Below, piece after piece: positions 51,401-58,850 of a stretch of 64,000 nucleotides of DNA; position 1 is the first letter of the stretch; each line of letters begins with the position of its first letter. Made by a program: the position numbers and the translations under genes. The notes under the pieces were generated by a model that did not search any database, was not told the DNA's origin, and was given only the letters and a program-made list of their open reading frames with translations. This DNA comes from Paenibacillus contaminans (GTDB lineage Bacteria > Bacillota > Bacilli > Paenibacillales > NBRC-103111): assembly GCF_003285015.1 (NCBI RefSeq), contig NZ_QMFB01000019.1:119314-183313 (forward strand), in the 5' to 3' direction.

Positions 51401-52307
51401 CACGTTGGGCCGTCACTTTCGCGAAGGCGGTAAAAATGTAATCCGCAACGGCTGGATGTCTTTCGCGTCGATCAGCTCCATCGCAATATCGCTGTTTATT
51501 CTCGGTGTTTTCCTTATATTGGCCTTAAACGTAAACTACTTGGCGCAGCAAATCGAGAAGCAAGTGGAAATTCGCGTGTTCCTCGATGTCAATACGCCGG
51601 AGGAAACGGTTGCGGAAATCAATAGCAGTATCGGCGCCATGCCGGAAGTCAGCAAAGTGACCTTCGTATCCAAAGCGGAAGGGCTCGTCCTGATGCGGGA
51701 GCGGATGGGGGAGACCGGCAAAGCGTACTTGGAAGGGCTCGACGGGGATAACAACCCGCTCAACGATTCGTTCACCATCGAGGTTGCCGAGCCGCGGACC
51801 GTAGCGCAGGTAGCCGCCAACATTTCGGAGTTGAACGACGGCAAATCGGTGAAGCCGATCGTCAAAGTCAGCTACGGCCAAGGGACGGTCGAAACGATGT
51901 TCAAGATTACGTCGGCTATCCGGAACGTAGGACTTGTGCTTGTCGGCTGCTTGGCACTCACCGCGATGTTCCTTATTTCGAACACGATCAAGCTGACGAT
52001 CATGGCGCGCAACCGCGAAATTCGGATCATGAAGCTGGTCGGTGCGACCAACAGCTTTATCCGCTGGCCTTTTTTCATTGAAGGCGTGCTGCTGGGCTTG
52101 ATCGGGTCGGTTATTCCAGCCGGTATAATGACTTACGGTTACTGGGAGCTGCTGAACAACGGCAAGTTTGAAATGAGCTCGTTCATGATGCAGCTGAAGC
52201 CGTTTGAGGAGATCAGCTATCCGATTGCCGGACTGCTTATCGGGATCGGCATCGTGATCGGCGTTTGGGGAAGCACGATTTCCGTTCGCAAGTATTTGAA
52301 GGTGTAG
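51390..52307 (+). CDS. ftsX: FtsX, cell-division ABC permease
   Basis: A 305-residue membrane partner of FtsE. First helix about 23-47, then an extracellular loop to about 170 (VEIRVFLDVNTPEETVAEINSSIGAMPEVSKVTFVSKAEGL) that contacts the hydrolase. Three further helices include the signature NREIRIMKLVGATNSFIRWPFF near 210. AAAGGAGA precedes the ATG inside ftsE. In B. subtilis FtsEX activates CwlO; here an M23 hydrolase gene follows directly and is a likely partner. Confidence 0.96.
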   Translation: MKISTLGRHFREGGKNVIRNGWMSFASISSIAISLFILGVFLILALNVNYLAQQIEKQVEIRVFLDVNTPEETVAEINSSIGAMPEVSKVTFVSKAEGLVLMRERMGETGKAYLEGLDGDNNPLNDSFTIEVAEPRTVAQVAANISELNDGKSVKPIVKVSYGQGTVETMFKITSAIRNVGLVLVGCLALTAMFLISNTIKLTIMARNREIRIMKLVGATNSFIRWPFFIEGVLLGLIGSVIPAGIMTYGYWELLNNGKFEMSSFMMQLKPFEEISYPIAGLLIGIGIVIGVWGSTISVRKYLKV

Positions 52308-52400
52308 AGAGGCAGAAAGTCCGTTATCGGCAGGGGGATTATGCTAAAGCGGTTCTGAGGAAGCGCACTTCGAAAGTATTTGCCAATAGGAGGATCCGAT

Positions 52401-53609
52401 TTGAATAAACGTGTATTGTCGCTGATTGTTGGAGTAACGCTGCTCGGCGCCGCTTTGGCGCCGGTGATCGGTTATGCGGACAGGCTTCAAGACTTGAACA
52501 ACGAGCTGAAGGCGATCGAGAAAAAAACGGCTGAGGCCAAGAAGAAAATTCAGGAAGCCGAGCGTGCCGCGGATAGTCTGAAAACCCAGAAGGCTGCGGA
52601 AACGAAAAACCTTGAAGAAGTTCGCAAAGATATCGACGATCATGCCAAAAAGCTGAACGAAATCAAAATGCAGAAGTTGACGGCCATAGAGGATCTCGAC
52701 CGGACCGCCGTGGAGCTGCAGCAAGCGGACGACCGGGTGGCGGAGCGGGACAGGCTGCTCAAATCGCGCGTTCGTCTCATGTATATGAACGGCTCGGTTT
52801 CGTATTTGGACGTCATCCTTAGCGCGACGAGCTTTTCGGACTTTCTTGACCGGTTTTATGCGCTCCAGAACGTCGTCGGCCAGGACAAAACGATCCTGGA
52901 GGCAAACAAAGCCGACCGGCAGATTATTGCGGCCAAAGAGGAGCAGCAGAAAGTCCAGCTGGCGCAAGTGACTGCGCTCGAGGCCGAGGAAGAAGCGGTG
53001 AAGCAGAAGCTGCTGACGCAGGAGAAGCAGAAGCAGGTCATGATCGCTTCGCTGGCCAAGCAGGAAGAGGCTGCGGAAGAAATCAGCGAGGAGCAGGAGC
53101 AGGCGGTCAAGGAGCTCGCGCTTCGCCAGCAGAAAATTATCGACGAGAAGCGCAAGGAGCAAGAGAAGCTGAATAAAAAACCGGCGACGCCGGCTCCGAA
53201 ATATTCGGGCGGCAAGCTGGGCTGGCCGATTCAGGGCGGCGGCGGCACGATCTCCGACAACTTCGGTTACCGGATCGATCCGATCAAAAAAATCCGCAAG
53301 CTGCACAAGGGCGTCGATATCGCTGCGCCAAGAGGAACATCGATTATTGCGGCGGAGGAAGGCGACGTGCTGATTGCCGATTGGACGTCGGGTTACGGCA
53401 ATACGGTTGTGATCAATCACGGCAACGGCATGTGGACATGGTACGGTCACATCCGGGAAGGCGGCATTAACGTAAAAGTTGGGGATCACGTCAAACGCGG
53501 GCAAAAAATCGCCGAAGTAGGCTCGACGGGGGATTCTACCGGAAACCATCTGCATTTTGAGGTGCGGCTGAATCAGGAAGCGACCGACCCGATGCCATAT
53601 TTGAAATAA
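52401..53609 (+). CDS. Secreted M23 peptidase with coiled coil (EnvC/CwlO-like)
   Basis: A 402-residue exported protein. Signal peptide about 1-26 (LSLIVGVTLLGAALAPVIGYA), a long coiled coil about 28-250 rich in Glu/Lys/Gln, then a LytM/M23 domain with HKGVDIAA near 301 and HLHFEV near 383, which hold the zinc ligands (H, D, H). Active-site residues are intact, so it may be an endopeptidase as well as an activator. TTG start at 52401 seven bases after AGGAGG. Position right after ftsX and coiled-coil architecture suggest FtsEX-gated wall hydrolysis at division or elongation. Confidence 0.9.
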   Translation: MNKRVLSLIVGVTLLGAALAPVIGYADRLQDLNNELKAIEKKTAEAKKKIQEAERAADSLKTQKAAETKNLEEVRKDIDDHAKKLNEIKMQKLTAIEDLDRTAVELQQADDRVAERDRLLKSRVRLMYMNGSVSYLDVILSATSFSDFLDRFYALQNVVGQDKTILEANKADRQIIAAKEEQQKVQLAQVTALEAEEEAVKQKLLTQEKQKQVMIASLAKQEEAAEEISEEQEQAVKELALRQQKIIDEKRKEQEKLNKKPATPAPKYSGGKLGWPIQGGGGTISDNFGYRIDPIKKIRKLHKGVDIAAPRGTSIIAAEEGDVLIADWTSGYGNTVVINHGNGMWTWYGHIREGGINVKVGDHVKRGQKIAEVGSTGDSTGNHLHFEVRLNQEATDPMPYLK

Positions 53610-53691
53610 TTCGGCTTTTCGACAATAATAAACCATACGGGCTTGTCATATACTATTGCGTGGGCAAGCCGGTAAAGGTGGTGGAAGCGTT

Positions 53692-55173
53692 TTGGCGTTT
53701 AAGGGACGGACTGTACTTGCATTTATTTTGCTATCGATGTTTGCCAGCAGCATTCTGACTTTGACGATTGTGAAGTCTCCGGCGTTTTCTCAGGAAATCT
53801 CTGGGTCGGCGGGAGCGCCGTCGGGAACGGCGGGGTCGAAAGCGGGCGCCGGGTTGTCGGATGCCGATGTGAAGAAGATTTCCAAAACATTCGATCTGAT
53901 CCAGAAAAATTACGTCTCCGAGGTCGAGCACGATAAAGTGGTGAACGGCGCAATCAACGGCATGCTGGCCGTGTTGGACGACCCGTATACGAGCTACATG
54001 GATCAGAAGGAAGCGAAGCAATTCGACGAATCGATCTCCTCTTCCTTTGAGGGAGTCGGCGCGGAGGTTTCGATGGTTGACGGCAAGGTGACGATCATGT
54101 CGCCGATCAAAGGATCGCCTGCCGAGAAGGCGGGGCTGCGCACGGGAGACGTTATTGTAACCGTCAACAGCGAAAAGCTGGACGGACTTACGCTTAACCA
54201 GGCGGTCATGAAAATCCGCGGGCAAAAAGGGACGCAAGCGAAGCTTGGCGTCGTTCGTTCCGGGGCGGCAGAGCCGATCGAGGTTATCGTGGTGCGCGAT
54301 GCGATTTCCGTGGAGACCGTGTACGCGGAGATGATGAGTGACGGCATCGGCAAGATCGAGATCCGCCAGTTCTCTCTCAATACCGGCACGCGGTTTAAAG
54401 AGGAGCTAGAAAAGCTGGAGAACCAAGGGATGAAGGGGCTTGTCATCGACGTGCGGAACGACCCGGGCGGTTTGCTCGACGTCGTGCTCGATATCGTCCA
54501 GCCTTTCGTCGAGAAAGGCAAGCCGCTTATACAAGTTGAGAATAAAATCGGACAGAAGGATACGAAGGTGTCCGAAAATCCGAATCCGCCGAAAAAATAT
54601 CCGGTCGCCGTGCTTATCAATAACGGCAGTGCCAGCGCGTCGGAAATTTTGGCGGGCGTTTTCAAGGAAGTCGTTCCCGGCAGCAAAATTATCGGCGAGA
54701 CGTCGTACGGCAAAGGGACCGTGCAGGTCACGTTCTCCAAAGAGATGGGCGACGGCAGCAACATCAAAATGACCGTTTACAAATGGCTGACGCCGAACGG
54801 CAATTGGATCAATAAGAAGGGCGTCGAGCCGGATATGAAGGTGGAGCAGCCTGCGATTTACACTGTGGCGCCATTCTCGAGGAAGACGACGCTGAAGTTC
54901 GATACGACCGGCGAAGATGTCAAGACGCTGCAGACGATGCTGGCGGCGCTTGGTTTTCCGGCAGACCGGACGGACGGTTACTTTAGCGACAAAACGATGC
55001 GTGCGGTCAAATCGTTCCAACAACAGCACGGCCTGACGGCAACCGGCGAAGTCGACGAGAAGACGATGGATAAGCTGGAGCAGGAAACGATCGCCTTCAT
55101 CAAAGAAGGGAAGCACGATTTGCAGCTTAGCGCGGCCGTGAAGCATATGCAGGATAAGCTGTCGGGCAAATAG
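53692..55173 (+). CDS. ctpB: S41 carboxy-terminal processing protease (CtpB-like)
   Basis: A 493-residue membrane-anchored or secreted serine protease. N-terminal hydrophobic segment about 7-28; PDZ domain about 123-200 (GVGAEVSMVDGKVTIMSPIKGSPAEKAGLRTGDVI). The protease core has the serine in NNGSASASEI near 313 and the lysine in SYGKGTVQ about 25 further on. A C-terminal peptidoglycan-binding domain spans about 400-460 (GEDVKTLQTMLAALGFPADRTDGYFS). I chose the TTG at 53692 about ten bases after AAAGGTGG. In B. subtilis CtpB cleaves SpoIVFA during sporulation and the gene is also near ftsEX and minJ. Confidence 0.92.
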   Translation: MAFKGRTVLAFILLSMFASSILTLTIVKSPAFSQEISGSAGAPSGTAGSKAGAGLSDADVKKISKTFDLIQKNYVSEVEHDKVVNGAINGMLAVLDDPYTSYMDQKEAKQFDESISSSFEGVGAEVSMVDGKVTIMSPIKGSPAEKAGLRTGDVIVTVNSEKLDGLTLNQAVMKIRGQKGTQAKLGVVRSGAAEPIEVIVVRDAISVETVYAEMMSDGIGKIEIRQFSLNTGTRFKEELEKLENQGMKGLVIDVRNDPGGLLDVVLDIVQPFVEKGKPLIQVENKIGQKDTKVSENPNPPKKYPVAVLINNGSASASEILAGVFKEVVPGSKIIGETSYGKGTVQVTFSKEMGDGSNIKMTVYKWLTPNGNWINKKGVEPDMKVEQPAIYTVAPFSRKTTLKFDTTGEDVKTLQTMLAALGFPADRTDGYFSDKTMRAVKSFQQQHGLTATGEVDEKTMDKLEQETIAFIKEGKHDLQLSAAVKHMQDKLSGK

Positions 55174-55279
55174 CGGAAGCTCAGGCGAACGAGGCATACG
55201 GCTATTGGAACAAAAAGTAAGGGGAACGCTGGAAAGCGCGATTCCCCGGCAGGATATTGCTGCAGGCGCGTCGAAATAG

Positions 55280-55322
55280 AAGAAGAAGGCTGCGGAAGTC
55301 GGGCCTTCTTCTTTTATTTTTC
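55280..55322 (+). terminator. Terminator after ctpB
   Basis: AAGAAGAAGGC (55280-55290) pairs with GCCTTCTTCTT (55303-55313), followed by TTATTTTTC. It lies just before the minJ ribosome site. Confidence 0.88.
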
Positions 55323-55344
55323 ATGCTTGTGAGGAGGCGGATGG

Positions 55345-56631
55345 ATGAATTTAAGCATGGATTGGCTTAAACAGTTGGCCGAAGCTTTGCTTCAGCTGCT
55401 GCTGAATCCGCTTTATTATATCGGCTTGCTGCTGATTTTGCTGCAGTATCGCAGGCAGATGGCGCTCGAACGAAAACTTTTTCACGTCAAGCTGCATGGG
55501 ATGCTTGGGGAAACGTGGCGTGCGGTACTGTCCGGCTGGCTGGCGGGTATCGCGGCTTCCCTCGTCATGGCTGTGATCGGGGCGAGATTGCAGCCGGAGA
55601 CGGTACTGCTGCTGTGGGGGATAACCGCTGTACTTATGCTGGTAAGAGCTCGGCTTGCCTGCTTGGCATACGCAGTCGGGGCATTAGGGCTGCTTCAGGG
55701 ATTATACGAGCTTATTCCGTCGCTTCGCGACATAAACGGTATGGGATGGCTGAAGACAGCGGTCGTGGAAGCGGATATGCCTTCGCTTTTTGCGCTCGTG
55801 GCCGTATTGCACCTGCTTGAAGGTATGCTTGTCCGCTGGCAGGGGCAGCGATTGTCCAGCCCGCTGTTCTTCGAGGGCAAGCGGGGCAAGCTGATCGGAG
55901 GTTATCATCTGCATGGCTTCTGGCCGGTACCGCTCTTCTTGCTTATTCCTGCTCCCGGGGGGCTGACGCTGCCATGGACGCCGTTCTTCTACGGCGATGC
56001 GGCGGCTGCCGGCTGGACGTTGATGGCTATGCCCGCTTTGATCGGTTTTACGGAGAGAACCGTCGCATTCCTGCCCAAGCATAAAACGGAGAGAACAAGC
56101 GGAAGATTGTATATTTACGGTACCATTATTCTCCTGCTCGCGGTCGCGAGCGAATATGTGCCCCTGCTTGTTCCAGTTGCCGCTATCCTCGGGATCGTGC
56201 TGCATGAGGCGCTGATTTGGGTCAGCAGACGAGAGGAATCCAACCATCGGCCGCTGTTCGTTCATGAGCGGAACGGATTGAAAATATTAGCCGTTCTGCC
56301 GAACAGCCCTGCCGCCGTCATGGGCTTGGAGCCGGGCGAGACGATTTATAAAGTGAACGGCGAGAAAGTGCAGACGAAGGAGCAGCTGCATCAAGCGATG
56401 CGTTTAAGCTCGGCATTTTGCCGGCTTGAGGTGGTCAACGGGGCCGGGCAGAACAAGTTCGTGAGCCGGGCGTTGTATGCGGGCGATCACCATCAGCTCG
56501 GTCTCATTCTGTGTCCGGATAGCGATGCCAGATATTATGTAGGCGAGAAGCAGCGGGAGCTGACGGTTGCCGCCTTCTTCCTGTCACGGTGGAAAGGACT
56601 GCGCAAAAACGATCAGACGGAGTCTATGTAA
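55345..56631 (+). CDS. minJ: MinJ-like polytopic PDZ protein
   Basis: A 428-residue membrane protein with about seven hydrophobic segments through residue 305. A C-terminal PDZ domain follows at about 310-400 (GLKILAVLPNSPAAVMGLEPGETIYKVNGEKVQTKEQLHQAMRL). This matches B. subtilis MinJ (YvjD/SwrAB), which bridges DivIVA and MinD to restrict division at poles and affects swarming. GAGGAGG lies upstream of the ATG. Synteny with ctpB and ftsEX supports the name; the hydrophobic half is too variable to be sure by eye. Confidence 0.8.
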   Translation: MNLSMDWLKQLAEALLQLLLNPLYYIGLLLILLQYRRQMALERKLFHVKLHGMLGETWRAVLSGWLAGIAASLVMAVIGARLQPETVLLLWGITAVLMLVRARLACLAYAVGALGLLQGLYELIPSLRDINGMGWLKTAVVEADMPSLFALVAVLHLLEGMLVRWQGQRLSSPLFFEGKRGKLIGGYHLHGFWPVPLFLLIPAPGGLTLPWTPFFYGDAAAAGWTLMAMPALIGFTERTVAFLPKHKTERTSGRLYIYGTIILLLAVASEYVPLLVPVAAILGIVLHEALIWVSRREESNHRPLFVHERNGLKILAVLPNSPAAVMGLEPGETIYKVNGEKVQTKEQLHQAMRLSSAFCRLEVVNGAGQNKFVSRALYAGDHHQLGLILCPDSDARYYVGEKQRELTVAAFFLSRWKGLRKNDQTESM

Positions 56632-56640
56632 CAGCTAGAA

Positions 56641-56686
56641 TAAAGAAAAGCCCCATGAATTTGCCTTCCGGCAGTTCATGGGGCTT
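56641..56686 (-). terminator. Terminator of the motAB operon
   Basis: AAGCCCCATGAA (56648-56659) pairs with TTCATGGGGCTT (56675-56686) over 12 bases. On the minus strand it runs into TTTCTTTA. It may also slow plus-strand readthrough from minJ. Confidence 0.85.
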
Positions 56687-56697
56687 GCTGCCCTTAA

Positions 56698-56722
56698 AGG
56701 ACGGCGAAGCCGTTTATCCTTG
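56698..56722 (+). repeat. Dispersed palindromic repeat, partial copy 4
   Basis: Matches the right end of copy 2: AGGACGGCGAAGCC then GTTTATCCTTG. On the minus strand its GGATAAACG supplies the TAA stop of motB. The left half of the element is absent. Confidence 0.6.
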
Positions 56723-57505
56723 CGGAGTTTCCCGGAGCACGACGATTTCGACGCGGCGGTTTTTCTGCCGGTTCTCGGCGGTATCGTTGGGGGCTACGGG
56801 CCTCGTATCCGCAAAAGCAGCGGAAATGAACATGTCGGCAGGCAGCTTGGATTTATCGGTAAAGTACCGCGAAACGGATGCCGATCGTTCGAAGGATAAA
56901 CCGAGATTATCCTTGAAAGCCGAGCCTGTGGCCAGCGGGAGATTATCCGTGTGTCCTTCGATGCTGATTTTGGCTTCCAGCGTCAGGAACAAGCTGGACA
57001 ACTTGTCCAGGATAGGGAAAGCGCCGGCTTTTAGATCCGCTTTACCCAGATCGAACAGAAATAAATCGTTAAGCGTAACGGCTATGCCCCGCTGCGTATC
57101 GGCAACGAATACCTGGTTTTGCAGCTGGTTTTCGTTGACGTATTGATTGATCTTTTGCAGCAGGTCCTGAAGCTCCTGCTCCTTCTTCTCTTGTTCCTCG
57201 CGCTTTTGCTTCTGTTCTTCGGTTTCTTCCGTCGAGTCGCTCTTATTCGGTTCGCTTCCGTTCGTTCCCCGTCCGATGTCGACGCTTCCGATGACGCCTG
57301 ATCCGCTTGGCAGCATCGCGTCCGAATTTTTAAACTGGAACTGGAGCGTCTGCGCCAGAACGTCGAATTTCGCTTTATCGACTTTGCTCATCGCGTACAT
57401 GATGACGAAGAAGATGAGCAGCAGGGTAATCAAGTCGGCATAGGTGATCAGCCAGCGCTCATGGTTTTCGTGCTCGGCGTGCTTTCCTTTATTTCTCCTC
57501 GCCAT
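56714..57505 (-). CDS. motB: MotB-family flagellar stator protein
   Basis: A 263-residue stator subunit. Short charged N-terminus, then HERWLITYADLITLLLIFFVIMYAMS (about 16-41) with the ion-carrying aspartate in YADLITLL. A Glu/Lys/Gln-rich linker comes next, then an OmpA-like peptidoglycan-binding domain (LFLFDLGKADLKAG, IEGHTDNLPL, ENRQKNRRVEIVVL). ATG 57505 follows AGGTGGAG and overlaps motA by 17 bases. Whether the pair runs on protons (MotAB) or sodium (MotPS) cannot be decided by eye. The stop codon lies inside a dispersed repeat. Confidence 0.88.
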   Translation of the reverse strand: MARRNKGKHAEHENHERWLITYADLITLLLIFFVIMYAMSKVDKAKFDVLAQTLQFQFKNSDAMLPSGSGVIGSVDIGRGTNGSEPNKSDSTEETEEQKQKREEQEKKEQELQDLLQKINQYVNENQLQNQVFVADTQRGIAVTLNDLFLFDLGKADLKAGAFPILDKLSSLFLTLEAKISIEGHTDNLPLATGSAFKDNLGLSFERSASVSRYFTDKSKLPADMFISAAFADTRPVAPNDTAENRQKNRRVEIVVLRETPQG

Positions 57506-58289
57506 TATCTCCACCTGCTTCCGGAGCATTGTTATTCTTCGTCTTGTCCTGATGGAGGAAGGAGGTCAGCTTTTTCTTGATCAGCTGTGGATTTTCGCCT
57601 GCTTGCAGCGCCAGAATGCCTTCCAGCATCAATTCCATTTCGGAAATTTGCTCTTTGCTGCGGATTTTGATTTTGCTCGCGATCGGCAAATAAAGAACGT
57701 TCGCACTGCTGACGCCGTAAAGCGTAGCCGAGAACGCAACTGCGATCGCCGGGCCGAGCGCTTCGGGATCTGCCAGGTTGCCGAGAACGTGAATGAGACC
57801 CATAACGGTACCGATAATACCCATTGTCGGAGCATAAGCGCCTGCCGATTCGAACACTTTGGCATAGCCTTCATGATGGTGCTCTAACGCATCCATCTCC
57901 AGCTCCAAGATTTGACGGGTCAACTCCGGATCGGTGCCGTCGACGACCATCATCAGGCCTTCCTTCAGAAAAGCGTTCGGGTGCTCCTGCGCCCTTTGCT
58001 CCAGCGCAAGCACGCCTTCGCGTCTCGCTATCGTCGCCATATCTACAATTTCATCGATAATTTGGTTCGGATTGCGTTTGGATTCCTTGAAGGCCATAGC
58101 GAACGCTTTCGGCAGCTCTTTGAGACGCGACAGCGGAAAGGATACGGCGACAGCGCCGAACGTCCCGCCGAATACGATCAGCATGGCGCTGGGAACGAAC
58201 AGGGCGCTCAAATGTCCGCCGTCCCATATGTAGCCGCCTATTAAAGCGGCAAGGCCGAAAATAATGCCTAATAGTGTTGTAATGTCCAC
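57489..58289 (-). CDS. motA: MotA-family flagellar stator protein
   Basis: A 266-residue stator subunit with four membrane helices (about 4-22, 32-52, 145-170, 180-200). The cytoplasmic loop contains ARREGVLALEQRAQEHPNAFLKEGLMMVVDGTDPE, whose charged residues contact FliG. The signature APTMGIIGTVMGLIHVLGNLADPEALGPAIAVAFSATLYG lies near 142-181. GTG start at 58289 (reading DITTLLGIIFG) lies six bases after AGGGGTGG. The ATG at 58313 has no ribosome site. No SigD-type promoter is obvious upstream. Confidence 0.88.
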   Translation of the reverse strand: MDITTLLGIIFGLAALIGGYIWDGGHLSALFVPSAMLIVFGGTFGAVAVSFPLSRLKELPKAFAMAFKESKRNPNQIIDEIVDMATIARREGVLALEQRAQEHPNAFLKEGLMMVVDGTDPELTRQILELEMDALEHHHEGYAKVFESAGAYAPTMGIIGTVMGLIHVLGNLADPEALGPAIAVAFSATLYGVSSANVLYLPIASKIKIRSKEQISEMELMLEGILALQAGENPQLIKKKLTSFLHQDKTKNNNAPEAGGDNGEEK

Positions 58290-58352
58290 GTCATTCCACC
58301 CCTGATTCGTCATAAAAAAATATCTTTACTGGAGAAGAAAGGAAGCCAACTT

Positions 58353-58384
58353 CGTTTGCAAGAAGGTTGCAAACGCGGTATAAT
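58353..58384 (+). promoter_or_regulatory. Promoter-like sequence with embedded 8-base palindrome
   Basis: TTGCAA (58356-58361), 17 bases, TATAAT (58379-58384) on the plus strand. CGTTTGCA (58353-58360) and TGCAAACG (58368-58375) form a perfect inverted repeat covering the -35 and spacer. It looks like a repressor-controlled promoter, but the first downstream gene, uvrB, is over 460 bases away. Confidence 0.5.
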
Positions 58385-58509
58385 GAAAACGGGAACAGAC
58401 ATTCCTATCCGTTGTCATTTAATGGTTTTCAGTACTGCATGGAACTCGGAAATAAGCGGGAGCGGCTGACGTTTTTTTTGAAACGTCGGAAACTGATTGC
58501 TCCGTTTCC

Positions 58510-58581
58510 CGGCAAACGCGACTCGTTCAAGGATTTATGTTATTGCGAAAGCGTTTGGGACGGTTGGTCCGTTTATTCTTG
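58510..58581 (+). repeat. Dispersed palindromic repeat, copy 5
   Basis: Starts CGGCAAACGCG and ends TCCGTTTATTCTTG, with GCGAAAGCGTTTGGGACGG in the right half, parallel to copy 2. More diverged than copies 2 and 3. Confidence 0.6.
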
Positions 58582-58850
58582 TCGCGATCATGCTGCTGAT
58601 TTCATATAACTTTATATCGGAACGTGCATAGGGAAAGTTTAGAGCGTTTCCTTGCGAACGGTTGTATACGGGGCCGTCGATAAGGCGATTCGTGCTTGTA
58701 TCGTATCGAACACAGGGTGTCAGGGTATACGAACGTGTCCGGTGGCGAACAATGATTTCCATGTCCGTCTATGGCATGCATAAATAAATCAGCCTCTGAA
58801 TTCAAGAGGTTTTTGAATGGGGTCTACAATAGTTAATGGGTGGGGGATGC

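Larger units (their letters stand above)
58290..58850. other. Long divergent gap between motA and uvrB
   Basis: 561 bases with no supported gene. Contains a palindrome inside a promoter-like sequence (58353-58384) and a dispersed repeat (58510-58581). Several GAAC half-sites (for example CGAACGGTTGTATA near 58656) recall LexA boxes, but none has both halves. Confidence 0.5.

Noticed and set aside
58367..58609. 80-codon open frame upstream of uvrB
   Set aside because: It passes through a dispersed repeat and lacks a ribosome site.
58640..58750. Possible LexA (SOS) box before uvrB
   Set aside because: Several CGAAC half-sites occur, but none is followed at the right distance by GTTCG; the best, CGAACGGTTGTATA, is too poor to call.
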